Positions 34,421 through 46,392 of a stretch of DNA of 64,000 bases are shown here, in pieces. Source of the DNA: Papio anubis. Taxonomy: Eukaryota > Chordata > Mammalia > Primates > Cercopithecidae. Position 1 is the first letter of the stretch. The number at the start of each line of letters is the position of its first letter. Below the pieces are notes generated by a model. The model did no database searches. It had not been told where the DNA came from and worked only from the letters and a program-made list of their open reading frames with translations. Location: the NCBI RefSeq assembly GCF_008728515.1, contig NC_044983.1, positions 129,203,139-129,267,138 of the forward strand, given 5' to 3'. The position numbers and the translations under genes are program-made.

Positions 34421-34872
34421 TGTGAAAGGAAAATATCTTGAGGCCCCCAAAACACTAAGCTAATGGGAAAAGTCAAACTGGGAACTGCTTAGGGCAAACC
34501 TGCCTCCCATTGTTTTCAAAGTCATCCGAAGTCTGCCCAATGAAATAAATATATATCTGATTGCCTCCTTTGGAGAGGCTAATCAGGAACTCAAAAGAAT
34601 GCAACCATTTGTCTCTCATCTACCTATGACCTGGAAGCCCCCTCCCCACTTGGAGCTGTCCCGCCTTTCCAGACTGAACCAATGTTCATCTTACATATTT
34701 TGATTGATCCCTCGTGTCTCCCTAAAATGTAGAAAACAAAACTGTGTTCAGACCACCTTGGGCACATGTTGGCAGGACCTCCTGAAGCTGTGTCATGGGT
34801 GTCAGTCCTTAACTTTGGCAAAATAAACTTTCTAAATTAACTGAGATTTGTCTCATATTTTCAGGGTTCACA
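34421..34872 (+). mobile_element. Class I ERV solo LTR
   Basis: A complete 452-base LTR from TGTGAAAGG to TTCACA, bounded by perfect 4-bp duplications CTAT at 34417-34420 and 34873-34876. A 4-bp duplication fits ERV1 (gammaretrovirus-like) integration. An A/T-rich TATA-like block (TAAAATGTAGAAAAC) lies near 34723 and AATAAA at 34822-34827, so promoter and polyadenylation elements are readable in outline. It splits the L1M. The internal region has been lost by LTR-LTR recombination, as is usual. Family name not assigned. Confidence 0.92.
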
Positions 34873-34906
34873 CTATATATGTGTATGTGTGTGTACATAT
34901 ATATAT

Positions 34907-35242
34907 TTTTTATTTATTTTATTTTATTTTATTTTTATTTATTGATTTTGAGATGGAGTCTCACTCTATCGCCCAGTCTGGAGTGCAGTGGTGTGATCTC
35001 GGCACACTGCAAGCTCTGCCTCCTGGGTTCACACCATTCTCCTGTCTCAGCCTCCCGAGTAACTGGGACACAGTTGCCCACCACCACACCAGGTATTTTT
35101 TTGTTGTTGTTGTTTTGTATTTTTAGTAGAGACAGGGTTGCACCGTGTTAGCCAGGATGATCTTGATCTCCTGACCTCGTGATCCGCCCACCTCAGTCTC
35201 CCAAAGTGCTGGGATTACAAGCATAAGCCACTGCTCCTGGCC
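34907..35242 (-). mobile_element. Alu with a (TTTTA)n tail
   Basis: A full Alu in reverse, 'GAGATGGAGTCTCACTCTAT' to 'ccactgctcctggcc'. Its tail has evolved into TTTTA repeats at the left and its linker into a (TTG)n run. Likely target duplication is ATATATATATT around 34897-34906, repeated after 35242. Confidence 0.93.
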
Positions 35243-35345
35243 ATATATATTTAATTTTTATTGCTCATTCCTGGTATATTTAAATACAATTGGCTTTTTT
35301 AAAGTATCTATTTGTATGTAGTGATTAATTATAATAGTTTTCTGC
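35243..35345 (-). mobile_element. L1M fragment
   Basis: 'TTAAATACAATTGGCTTTTT' continues the interrupted L1M ORF2 beyond the Alu, then fades. Confidence 0.6.
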
Positions 35346-36265
35346 ATTTTTTCTTTGGCTACTGGGCTGAATATCTTCTGGGTGCCTCTCTAAATATGCA
35401 TTAATGGTCTTCTACTCTTCTCTGCTCTAATGACTAATGATCAAAGGATCCAATGGCTTTTGCTCCCTACTGAGCTTGGTCAATGGGAGTTTCATTGGAG
35501 AGAGTTGTTGGGGAGGGAGAAGAGTGCAGCCAGGGTATTTATTCCTGTTTCTACCCCTGTGGTATTGCCACTGGCTAGCTGTATCTTTCAACAGATGATC
35601 ACAGCTACTCTCAAAACAGCTGATTCCAAAGGGATCACTCTCCTAATTTCTAAGACTCTTTGTTCCCTTGGGTTTAGAGGTGATGAAAACTCTAGTGCCT
35701 GCTGGCCCTGGGTTTCTTCACTATTCCTTGTGGTTCCACTACATTCTGCCTGCAATTTTCTAATCGTCCACTTGTAAGTAAATTCTGTTTGAACTATCCC
35801 AATTTGCATACGCTATGTGTTACTGTTGAGATCTTAACTGAAACAGGTAGAGACTTGTAAAACAGTGGAGCTCATATTGCATGGATGAGAATCAAAAAGT
35901 TTGTGAGTATGTTCTTAGGAGAGCCACAACTGCCTCATTTCTACTTTCGTCCCTTAGTTCCCACCTCCTTCTATTCTAGCAATGGGAGAAATGGCACCAA
36001 ACATTGGCTGCTGGTTCAGAATATATACCACATATGCAAGACAGTCCTCATGCTCACAAGACACTGGGGGTAAGGGCTTCAAGATGTGCATTTTGAGGAG
36101 GTACCATTTCGTCCATTACAGAAGATAAAATCATGTATTTTCTTTATTCTCAGTTGATCTAATAAATAATTGTTTGCTCAAAATTATAATAATATCACTA
36201 TATTGGGGGATTATAGCTTATAGATAAATGAAATAAAAGACAATGTGTAATAAGAGAAAAGAAAA
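35346..36265. other. Unassigned sequence, probably old repeats
   Basis: A frame of 115 residues at 35430-35777 lacks a known domain. The text 'tttcttcactattccttgtggttcc' and the block at 36065-36120, similar to an MLT1 end in reverse, suggest old interspersed repeats, but I cannot assign them securely. Confidence 0.4.
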
Positions 36266-37313
36266 GGGCGAGGGCGGAGCAAGATGGCCGAATAGGAACA
36301 GCTCCAGTCTCCAACTCCCAGCGCAAGCGACACAGAAGACCTGTGATTTCTGCATTTTCAACTGAGGTACTGGGTTCATCTCACTGGGGAGTGCCAGACG
36401 ATCGGTGCTGGTCAGCTGCTGCAGTCTTACTCCAGCTTAGAGTTGAAGCAGGGCTGGTGCATCACCACCTGGCTGCTGGAAGGGAACTCTTCCAGCTAGG
36501 GAATGGTGACACACAACACCTGGAAAATCGCAACTCCCACCTACCACTGCGCTTTAAGCAACAGGCACCAGGAGATCATCCCAACACCCGCTTCCCTCGG
36601 GAGGGTCCCAGCACCTACTGAGCCTCCTCACATACAGCAGTCCGTGGATTCACCAAGAAGGCAGCAGCCAGGCTGGGGAGGGTGCCCATTGCTGAGGCCA
36701 AGTGCAGGTAAACAGCCGCTGGGAAGCTCCAACTGGGGTGGAGCCTACAGCCTGGCTGGAAACCTGCCTGTCCCCTGTAGTAGACTCACCCTCTGTGGGA
36801 CAGGGTACAGCAACACACAACCTAGGGCAGAAACCTCTGGTAGATCTAAAACGACTCTGGTCTGATAGCTTTGAAGAGAGCATGGATCTCCTAACAATGA
36901 GGCTGAACGAAAGAAGGGATAGATCTCTGCCCAAGTGTAATGGGTCCCCACCCTGAGGGCTCTTAACTGGGAGATACATCCCACTCTTTTAGGCAGGCAG
37001 TCTGAGGCCCTGAAGGCCCTCAAGCAGGGGTGGGAGGCTACCCTGAGAGTGGCTTCCCAGCAAGAAACCGGAGGCCAGGCAGCATCATTGTTCAGGAATA
37101 TTCTATCTTCTGGCACTCTGCCAAGCATACTCCAGGCAACAGGGTCTGCTGGAGTGGACTCAAGCAACCCCCAGCACGGTATAGGCTGAGGGTCATCCCT
37201 GACTGCTGGGGAAGGAAAATCCATCAAATGCGGAAGAACTTAAGCACCAAACCTCCCATCAGTGCTACTCCGTCACTACTACCAAAGACTGTGAGGCAGA
37301 TAAACCACAAAAG
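36266..37313 (+). promoter_or_regulatory. L1 5' UTR with internal promoter
   Basis: About 1.05 kb precedes the ORF1 start. CAAGATGGCC at 36280-36289 is the YY1 site that in human L1 fixes the transcription start. The human 5' UTR also carries an antisense promoter; this copy has open frames on the minus strand (36650-36979, 36745-37227), but activity cannot be judged from sequence. Confidence 0.85.
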
Positions 37314-38290
37314 ATGGGAAAAAGCAGGGCAGAAAAAAGCTTGAAATCTAAAAAATAAGAGTGATCTCCCCGGCAGGCGATGTTTGCGCTCATCACCAGC
37401 AACGGATCGTTTGATAGAGAATGACTTTGACGAGATGAGGATAGCTGGCTCAGTCCACAAACTCTCCTAAGAGCCAAAGGAGGAATTTACGCATCTGCCG
37501 CGAAAGAAATTGCAACTTGGAAAGCGGAATAACTGAGGCATGAGTAATTAATGCAGAGAAGGTCCTAAACGTCGAGATATGAAAACCATGATATCTAGTA
37601 GCACACGTGATAAATGCACAAGTCGCAACCGACCACTCGACTTTAACTTGAGGATCATTACTGAGGAATTGTCAAATGAATGAGAAATGAAGCTTAGAAG
37701 TATAAAACCAAAGAAGAAAGAAATTGAACAAAGCCCATGTTAGCTATGGACTATGCAAAAGACCAAATCTACTGATTTAAGGCGCCTGAAAAGGAGGGGA
37801 ACAACTGCTGGAAAACACTCCTTCTGTATTACTGGTCCAGGAGAATCCCCAACTCAGTAGGCACAACATTCAAATCCAGGAAATACAGAGAATGCCACAA
37901 AGATACTCCCGAGAAGAGCAACTCCCAAGATATATAATCACTGACCCACTCCAGTTGAAACGGAAGGAAACTAAGGCATGAGAGAGCGGTCAGGGCTACC
38001 TACAGGCAGCTTCCCACTGATAATAGCATCCTCTCGCAGAAACTCCATGTTTTGAAGAAGAGATGGGGCCACATTCAACATCTTAAAGAAAAAGAATTTT
38101 AAACCCCAGAATCCTACATCCACAAACTAAGCTCTTGGCGCGAAGGAGGAAAATAAAAATCCTTTACAGATAAGCAAACGCTGCTTAGAGATTTTGACAC
38201 ACTAGGCCTGCTCTATAAGAGACCTCCCAAGGCAGCACTAACATGGAAAGAAACACCCAGCCCAGCCAAGTAAAATATGCCAAAATGTAA
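37314..38290 (+). pseudogene. L1 ORF1 remnant
   Basis: ORF1 encodes the RNA-binding chaperone of the L1 particle. ATGGGAAAAAGCAGGGCAG at 37314 is the expected start, but the frame closes at codon 15 (TAA) and is shifted many times afterwards. Recognisable tracts such as 'gaaatacagagaatgccacaaagatactcc' and the end AAAATGTAA at 38282-38290 fix the limits. Confidence 0.9.
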
Positions 38291-38357
38291 AGACCATCGA
38301 GGCTAGGAAGAAACTGCACTAACTAACGGACGCAAAATAACTACAGTTAATATCATA

Positions 38358-41300
38358 ATGGCAGGACTGCGTCTACATGCTACAACTTTAACTTTAATGC
38401 AAACGGACTTAAATGTTCCTAAATTAAAAGACACAGACTGGTAAACTGGATAAAGAGTCAAGACTCCATAAGTTCCTGCATTCAGGGAGACCCATCTCAC
38501 ACTTATGAGATATACATAGGCCCAAAATAAAGGGATGGAGATCTACCACAAATGGAGTAACAAAAAGTGCCGGGGCTGCAACCTAGTCCTGATAAAACAG
38601 ACTTTAAACCATCAAAGATCAAAAAAGACAAAAGAAGGCCACAGTATATAATGGTGGGAAGGATCAATTCAATAGAAGAACTAACTATCCTAAATATATA
38701 TGCAACCCAATACAGGAGCACCTAGATTCATGTTGCCAAGTCCTAGAGACTTACAAAGAGACTTAGGTCCTAAGCATAACAATAATGGGGAGGGACTTCA
38801 ACACCCACTGCCAACATTAGGCAGACTAACCCAGACAGGTGCCAATAAAGATATCCAGGACCTGAAATCCATCCCAAGCAAGCTAGACCTAATAGATACA
38901 TCTATAGAATCCTCCACCCTGCAACCAGGAATATACATTCTTCCTCGAGCACTACACTGCATTTTACCCAAAATTGACTACTTTAGTACCAAATGGAAGC
39001 ACTCCAGCAAATGTACAAGAATAGAATTATAACACAAACTGTCTCAGACCACATAAAAGTACAACTGCAAACTAGAACCTAGGACTAAGAAACTCAATCA
39101 AAACTCACCAACTTACATGAAACTGGGAAATAACCTGCCTCTGAAATGACTACTGGGTACATAAATCAACAGAAGGCAGAAATAAAGCATGCTCGTCCAC
39201 TATAGTCAAAGATAAGCAAAATATACCAGAATCTCTGATACATTTAAAGCAGTGTGTAGAGGGAAATTTATAGCACTAAATGCCCACAAGAGAAAGCAGG
39301 AAAGTATCTAAAATTGACACTCCACATCAGAATTAAAAGAACTAGAGAAGGAAAAGAGCAAACATATCCAAAGCTAGCAGAAGGCAAGAAATAACTAAGA
39401 TCAGAGCAGAACTGAAGGAGACACAAAAACCTCCAAAACCAATGGAATCCAGGAGCTATTTTGAAAAGATCAACAAAATCTGACAGACCACTAGCAAGAC
39501 TAATAAAGGAAGAAAAGAGATACAAATCAAACTCCATACAATTAAAAAATGATAAAGGGATAATTTTCACTCAATGCACCTACAGAAATACAAACTACCA
39601 TCAGAGAATACTTATAAACACCTCTACGAAATAAACTAAAAATCTAGAAGAAATGGATAATTCTGGATAATTCTACACTTTCCAAGATCTAAACTATGGA
39701 AGAAGTTGAATCCTGAATAGACCAATAGCAGGTTCTTTTGAAATTGAGGCAATAAATTATTAATAGTCTTACCAACCAAACAGACTCAGATGGATTCAAG
39801 AAATGAATTCTATCGAGGCATGGAGGAGCTGGTACCATTCCTTCTTGGAAACTAATTCCAATCAATAGAAAAAAAGAGGGGAATCCTCCCTAACTCCATT
39901 TTATGACAAATATCAACCTGATACCAAAGCCTGGGTGGTGAGACATGGCTGCCAAAAAGAGAATTTAGACTACTATCCTTGATGAACATCATGCAAAAAT
40001 CCCACAAAATACCAAACCGATTCAGCTAAATACACTGTGCTTATCCACTATAATCATGGGTTTCAACCCTAGATGCTGGTTCATTAAATATCTCGCAAAC
40101 TGGAATAACATAATCCAGCATGCTAAAAGCTCAGAACTAAAAGACAAGAACTACATGATTATTCAATAGATGGCAGTACAGCTTTGATAAAATTCAACAG
40201 CTCCTTCATGCTAAAATCTTCCAACAAATTCGCGTATTGATGGAACGTATTCTCAAAATTCAATAATATGGAAGATATTAAGACAAACCTACAGCCAGCC
40301 ATCACTATACTGAATGGGTAAAAAACTGAAAATTCCTTTGAAAATCCAAGATAGGATGCCCTCTCGCTCACTCCATTCAACATAGTTAAGTTCTGGCTAG
40401 GCAATCCAGGCAGAGGAAAAAGTAAAAAAACTAAGGGTATCTGAAGCAGGAAAAGAAGAAGTCAACTGTCCCTGTCAGGATGACATGATTGTATATTTAG
40501 AAACCCCATTGTCTCTGAAAATGCAAACCCCCTAAGCTGATAAGTAACTTCAGCAGTCTCAGGATACAAAACCTAATGTGCAAAAATCACAAGCATCTCT
40601 GAGCATAATTCAGTGGCTGACAAACAGAGCTAAATCGCTAATGAATGAACTCCCTATCTAAATCGTGCTTCTTCCAAGAGAATAAAATAATTTAGAATCC
40701 AACTTATAAGGGATGTGGCTGATCCTCTCTGGGCGAGAACTACAAAAACGAACGCCCAGGAAATAAAAGAGGATACAAACAATGGGAAGAAATATAACGC
40801 TACGCTCTGTAGATAGGAAGAACCGGGTCATCGCGAAACGCCATACCGCCCCGGCGTAATTTTAGATTCAACATAATCCCCTACCGTATTTCTACCTACA
40901 ATGAGTTTCTAGACTGAAAAATCCACGAAGTTCATATGGAACCAGCATCTGCGATCTCCGCGATACAATCCTCGCCGCGCGAATAAAATGGATGCACTAC
41001 GCCTACCTGACTCTCAAACTATACTACGCCGCGGTAACTGGAAACAGCATGGTACTGGGTACCAAAGAGATATAGACTAATGGAAAGCCGTTGGTATCCC
41101 TCAGTAGCCAATACCACATCCATAGCCATCTGATCTTTGACAACCTGAGAAATGCTAAAATGGATTCCCATTTAATAAAATGGTTGGGAAAATTCACAGC
41201 CGCTAGGTGAAAGTTTTCGAAACTGATCCTTTCCACTTCGCGCCGAAAATTAATTCAAGATGGATTAGACTTTAAATGCTAGACTCCAATTTACAAAAAT

Positions 41301-42214
41301 CCTAGAGGAAAAACTCTAGAGAAAATGCATTCAGGATATAGGTAAGGGTAAAAGACTTCCAAGGTCTAAAACACCAAGTGCTAATATGGAAGCAAAAAGC
41401 CTGCAAATTGATAAATGGGATCCATTAAACTAAAGAGTTTCTGCACTCGCAAAAGGTTCCTGCTCATCAGATAGAAATAGGCAACCGCATAGAATGGAGT
41501 AAAATTTTGCAATCTACTTATCTGACAAAGGGCTTAATATCCAGAACTCTGGCAAAGAACCCAAACAAACTTTAGAGCAAGAAAAAATAAAACAACCGCA
41601 TCAAAAGTAAGTAAAAGCGATATGAATAGATATCAAAAAGAAGTATATCTTATTGTTAACATACGGAAAATGTCACCACCACTTCAATTTCACCAGAGGT
41701 GTAACCAAAACTATAACAGGATGTATTTATCTCACACTCCATGCTAGGGTCAAGGATCATTCAAAGTCAGAAACAAATATGGAAGCTGGAGAATGTGGAG
41801 AAGTTAGGAATTTTATACCTGCCAGGATTGAAACTAGCTCCGTCCACTATAAACAGTATACATTCCTGGCGATCAGAACGGATAACCATATGACCCATCC
41901 ATTACTTCTGGGATATACCTAGACAGTAACTATGCTGCTATAAAGATACATGCACAAGCAATATTGCAGCAAATTATTCATAATAGTGAAGATCGGAACC
42001 AACCCAAATGTCCACTGCGATGGGATTGATTTAAGAAAGCGTACATGGCTACCATGGAATACTGACTTGGTGCAGCCATAAAAGGGATGAGTTTAGTCCT
42101 TCTAGTAGGGATATGGATGCAGCCGGAAACCCAACATTCCCAGCAGCAACGTTCAACACAAGAAATAGAAAACTAAATACACCGCCGCATGTTCTCAAAT
42201 CACCTAGGGAACTG
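38358..42214 (+). pseudogene. L1 ORF2 remnant
   Basis: ORF2 encodes the endonuclease and reverse transcriptase. The ATG at 38358 follows the ORF1 stop by the usual short spacer. Endonuclease-region text ('cagactttaaaccatcaaagatc', 'acaaatggagtaac'), reverse-transcriptase text and the C-terminal region ('ccatggaatactga') appear in order. Stops and frameshifts occur every few dozen bases; the longest plus frame is 110 residues (38700-39032). The end is approximate because its stop region is damaged. Confidence 0.9.
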
Positions 42215-42273
42215 TCGTTTGGTGATCACCTGACTCAGTAAGGGGAACATCACAATCGGGGCCTACTGTTAGC

Positions 42274-42294
42274 GGGGAGGGGGAGGGGGAGGGG
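42274..42294 (+). other. G-quadruplex-capable L1 3' UTR tract
   Basis: Four runs of four or five G separated by single A bases (GGGGAGGGGGAGGGGGAGGG and one more G). A guanine-rich tract at this place is a known feature of L1 3' UTRs. Confidence 0.85.
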
Positions 42295-42451
42295 AAGCGG
42301 ATTACTGGGAGTTATAACCTGATGTACCGATGAGCTGATGGGTGCGCACCAACATGGCGCTGCGATGCGATGTAATAAATCTGCATCGCTACATGTGCCC
42401 TACAACTTTAAAGTATAATAATAATAAATACATTTGAAAAAAAAAAAAAAA

Positions 42452-42770
42452 GAACGTGCGTTAAATGATGCCATTATGGGAATGTGAAAATAGCCTAAAG
42501 ATAAGAATCTGGGAATTCCCACAGAAATAAAGGAATATGGCTTTCCATAATAAAAAAAGAAAGGTGAAGGAAAATCAAGAATATCTAGTTTTGAAGGTAC
42601 CTACACAACCCTTGGCTAGTAGGAAAGTGAGCATATGGATTTAACAAATGTATACTACAAACTCTAGGAATACTACTAATTTTTTAAAATAAATGTATAC
42701 TAAGATAGAGAAAATGAGGTATATAAAACACGATAGGACCTGGTGAGGAATGCAGAAAGAAAAAAAAAGG
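42452..42770. other. Unassigned AT-rich sequence
   Basis: Possibly the upstream part of the L1M that follows, but no firm landmark. Confidence 0.4.
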
Positions 42771-43062
42771 ATTTTTTTTTTTTTTGAGATATTTCTACCT
42801 TGAGGCCTAAGTTGAGTGCATTTCTCGACTCAGCCTGTACCACCCTCTCTGGCCTCCTCTAGGTTCAATGATTCTCTTCCTGCCTCACCTCCCAAGTAGC
42901 TGAGAGACTACAGCTGCACGCCTCCTCATGCCCGACAAATTTTGTAGGATTTTAGTAGAGGTAGGGTTTTCCATTTCATGTTGGTTGTATTGGTCTCAAA
43001 CTCCTGACCTCATGATCTGCCTGCCTTAGCCTCCCAAAGTGCTGGGATAACAAGCGTGAGCT
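42771..43062 (-). mobile_element. Alu, highly diverged
   Basis: A T run, then 'CTACCTTGAGGCCTAAGTTG' (a damaged 'caggctggagtgcag') through 'cctcccaaagtgctgggataacaagcgtgag'. Several short insertions make it one of the most damaged Alus here. It directly follows the corrupted L1. Confidence 0.85.
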
Positions 43063-43967
43063 AAGAGGAATATTTTTTTAAAAAACAAAGAAAAGATAAT
43101 GAATGGAAAATTACAAATATGGTATAAATTAATCCAACTATATCAATAATCACTTTAAATACACCAATTAAAAAACAGGTTGTCAGAGTAGATAAAACAC
43201 AGGACCCAACTATATATCGTCTAAAAGAAAGCCATCTTAAATGTAAAAGTACAAATATGTTAAAAGCAAAAGGATGAAGAAAGATATACCATGATAACAC
43301 TAATGAAAAGAAAGCTGAAGTAGTTCCAGTAATTTAAATCAAAGCCAACTTCAGAGCAAGGAAAATTATGTGATAAAGAGAGGCTTTACATAATAATAAA
43401 GGGGCCAATTCTCTAAGAAGGTGTAATAATCCTTAATAAGTATATACCTACCTGAGGCAAAAACTGATAGAACTGTAAGGAATAATAGACAAATGAACAA
43501 TTACCTCTGGGGACTTCCATACCCCTCTTCTAGTAAATGACAGATCCAGAGGGCAGAACATCCTAACAGCATAGTCCATCAACTGGATTTAATTGACATT
43601 TATGGAATACTTCACCCAGCAATACCAGAATACACAGTCTTCTCTAGCTCACATGGAATATCCACCAAGACAGACTACATTCTGAACCATAAAACATATC
43701 TTCACAAATTAAAAATAATAGAAATCATATGAAATATGCTGTCAGACCACAATGGAACTAAACTAGAAATCAGTAACCAAAAGATAGCTGAAAAATCCCC
43801 AAATATTTAGGACAACACACTTCTAAATAACAAATGGGTCAAAGAAGTCCCAAGAATAATGTAAAAATATTTCAAACTAAATGAAAATTAAAAATGCAAC
43901 TTATTAAAATTTGTGGGGTATAGCAAAAGCAGTGTTTGGGGAAAAATTTATACCATTGAATGTATAT

Positions 43968-44314
43968 TAATCTGTTTGAACTGCCATAACGAAAGACCAC
44001 AGTTTGAGTGACTAAAACAACAATTTTTTCTCTTTTAGTCCTAGAGGCTAGAAGTCCAAGATCAAGGTGTCATCAGGTTCTCTTTCTGGTGAAGCCTTGC
44101 TACCAGTCTTGTAGATGACTGCCTTCTTGCTGTGTAATCAAACGGTCTTTTTCCTGTGGTCTAACCTAATAGACTAGTATTCTTATAAGAATATCTTTAT
44201 GACGTCATTTAGTCTTTATGGCCTTCTCATAGACCCTAACTCCAAATATGGTAACATTGGGAGTTAAGGCTTCAAAATGTGAATTTTGGGAGGAACACAG
44301 TTCAGTTCATAACA
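43968..44314 (-). mobile_element. MLT1A-type MaLR solo LTR
   Basis: Reverse complement of MLT1A: 'TAATCTGTTTGAACTGCCAT', 'gaggctagaagtccaagatcaaggtg', 'ccctaactccaaatatggtaaca' and 'gaattttgggaggaacacagttcagttcataaca'. TATAT flanks it at 43963-43967 and 44315-44319, and removing the LTR with one TATAT restores continuous L1 sequence. Confidence 0.92.
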
Positions 44315-44776
44315 TATATTAGAAAAAGAAGAAAGGTCTCAAATCAATAATGTAAACTTCCATTATGGGAAACTAGAAAAAGAAGAGTAATTCACATCCA
44401 AATAAGCAGAAGAAAAAAAAAATAAAATCACAGTTAAAATTAGTAAAATTGAAAATATAAAAAAAAAAGAAAAATAATTAAGCCAAAAGAGTAGTAAATT
44501 TAATAAGCCACTCTTCAGCCTAACCAAGAAAAAAAAAGCAAAGCCATAAATTATTTATATTATAAACAAAGAGCAGCCACCACTATTGATCTCATGGACA
44601 CTGAAATAATAATAAAGAAATATGATGAACACTTTTGTGCCTACAAATTATATCTTAGATTAAATGAGCCAATTTATTAAAAGAAACAATCTACCAAAAC
44701 TTATACAAGAAGAAATACATGATATGAATTCGTCTGTATCTATTGGAGACATTGAATCATTAATTAAGAATCTTCC

Positions 44777-45078
44777 GGCTGGGTGCGGTGGCTCATGCCT
44801 GTAATCCCAACACTGGGAGGCCAAGGTGGGCGGATCATGAGGTCAGGAGATCGAGACCATCCTGGCTAACACGGTGAAATGCTTTCTCTGCTAAAACAAA
44901 TACCAAAAAAAAAAAAAAAAAAAAAAAAAAAGCCAGGCGTGCTGGTGGGCACCTGTAGTCCCAGCTACTTGGGAGGCTGAGGCAGGAGAATGGCATGAAA
45001 CTGGGAGGTGGAGTTTGCAGTGAGCAGAGATCGTGCCACTGCACTCCAGCCTGAGTGACAGAGTGCGACTCTGTCTCA
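44777..45078 (+). mobile_element. Alu lacking a tail but with a long central A run
   Basis: A dimer starting 'GGCTGGGTGCGGTGGCTCAT'. About 27 A occupy the central linker region at 44908-44934, whereas the 3' end stops at 'ctctgtctca' with no tail. The perfect 11-bp duplication AAGAATCTTCC at 44766-44776 and 45079-45089 shows the ends are genuine. Confidence 0.95.
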
Positions 45079-45940
45079 AAGAATCTTCCAAAACAGAAAG
45101 CATCAGGCCCATGTAGTTTTACTGTTAAATTTTATCATATATTTAAGGAAGAAATTATACCAATTTCTACAACTTGTTCCAGAAATTAGAAGCAGGGGGA
45201 ACACTTTCTAACTTTCTTTCTGGAGCCAAATTACCCAAATGTCAAAACCAAAGACATGACAAAGAAAAGCAAAACAAAACAAAACTACAGACTAATATGA
45301 ATCATGAACATAGATTCAAAAATCCACAAACAATTTTAGGAACCAAAACTAAATGTATAAAAAGAATTATACACCACAACCAAGAGGAATTTATTCCAGG
45401 TATGCAAGGCAAGTTCAATATTTGCAAGTCAATTAATGTAATCCATCACATCAATTGACTAAAGAAGAAAAACCATATGATTATATCAATTGATATGGAA
45501 AAAACATTTGAAAAAAATTCAACATTCAATCATAAAACTCTCAGCAAACTAGAAATGAAAGAGAACTTCTTCAACTTGATAAATAACATCTACAAAAGAC
45601 CTACAGTTAATATAATACTTAATGGTGAAAAACTAGAAACTTTCCCATTAAGATCAGGAACAAGGTAATAGCATCCTGTCTGATCATTTCTATTCAACAT
45701 TGTACTGGAATTTCTAGCTAATGTAATAAGACAAGAAAAGGAAATAAAATGCACATTGGTTGGGAAGGAAGAAATAAAACTATCTTTGTTCACAGATGAC
45801 ATGATTGTCTATGTAAAATAATCCCAAGGAATTCAAAACAACAATAAACATTCCTGGAACTAATAACTGAATTCAACAGAATACAAGTTGCTTTTCTATA
45901 TACTAGGAATGGGCAAATGAAATTTGAAAGTAAAACACAC

Positions 45941-46392
45941 ACATCCTTTAGAACCTAAAGAAGGAACCAGATTTCAACTTGGAAGGTAAATGAAATTAAT
46001 CTGGCTAGGACTAATGAATCAGAAAGGGTAGAGAATGGTAATATCCATATTTTGAGACTTTAACTCCTCTATGAGATTAAAGGAAGAGAGATCTATTTTG
46101 TTCAAAATTTAAATTTTATGTGACACACAATCTGGTGTAACCTGTCTGGTAAATTTGCTTAGATAATCAAATTCAGCTTTTACCTGAGACCCAAAATAGT
46201 AGATAAAATCTTGGTATTCTGTGCAAGTTATTGCAATACTCTGATGTATTTAAGGGAATGTTGTATATAAAATGAAAGAAATATTTGCAGAGGCCCTTGA
46301 GGGGCTGGGGAAGGAAATCATGAAACTGTATGCATTGGATCTAAATTGTACAGGAAAGACCCATCTTCAAGGTTATTAAGTTGGCCAGCTAT
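45941..46392. other. Unassigned sequence
   Basis: AT-rich, no frame of note. Its place before an LTR makes retroviral internal sequence conceivable, but no motif supports it. Confidence 0.35.

Larger units (their letters stand above)
36266..42451 (+). mobile_element. Full-length L1PA-type LINE-1 with a corrupted body
   Basis: A 6.2-kb element runs from the 5' UTR start (GGGCGGAGCAAGATGGCCGA near 36274) through ORF1, ORF2, a G-rich 3' UTR and a 15-A tail at 42437-42451. The first kilobase is intact in appearance. From about 37340 the text departs from L1 by very frequent one- to several-base insertions and deletions and by out-of-place CG dinucleotides. No target duplication is clean; GACAATGTGTAATAA near 36239 and GAACGTGCGTTAAAT after 42451 may be a damaged pair. 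Length and gene order identify L1 without doubt. Confidence 0.95.
43075..45940 (+). mobile_element. L1M ORF2, split by MLT1A and Alu
   Basis: An old L1 covers the endonuclease region ('CAATCTCTCAGACC'-like tracts, 'gccatcttaaatgtaaaagtac', 'ggggacttccatacccc') and the reverse-transcriptase region. Frames at 45174-45458 and 45477-45668 translate to ORF2 pieces such as FIPGMQGKFNICKSIN and NIILNGEKLETFPLRSGTR. An MLT1A LTR (43968-44314) and an Alu (44777-45078) interrupt it. No functional frame. Confidence 0.92.

Noticed and set aside
36343..37227. Several frames up to 160 residues on both strands
   Set aside because: They lie in the L1 5' UTR, which is GC-rich and often open by chance.
38700..39032. 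110-residue frame as a separate gene
   Set aside because: It is a fragment of L1 ORF2 between frameshifts.
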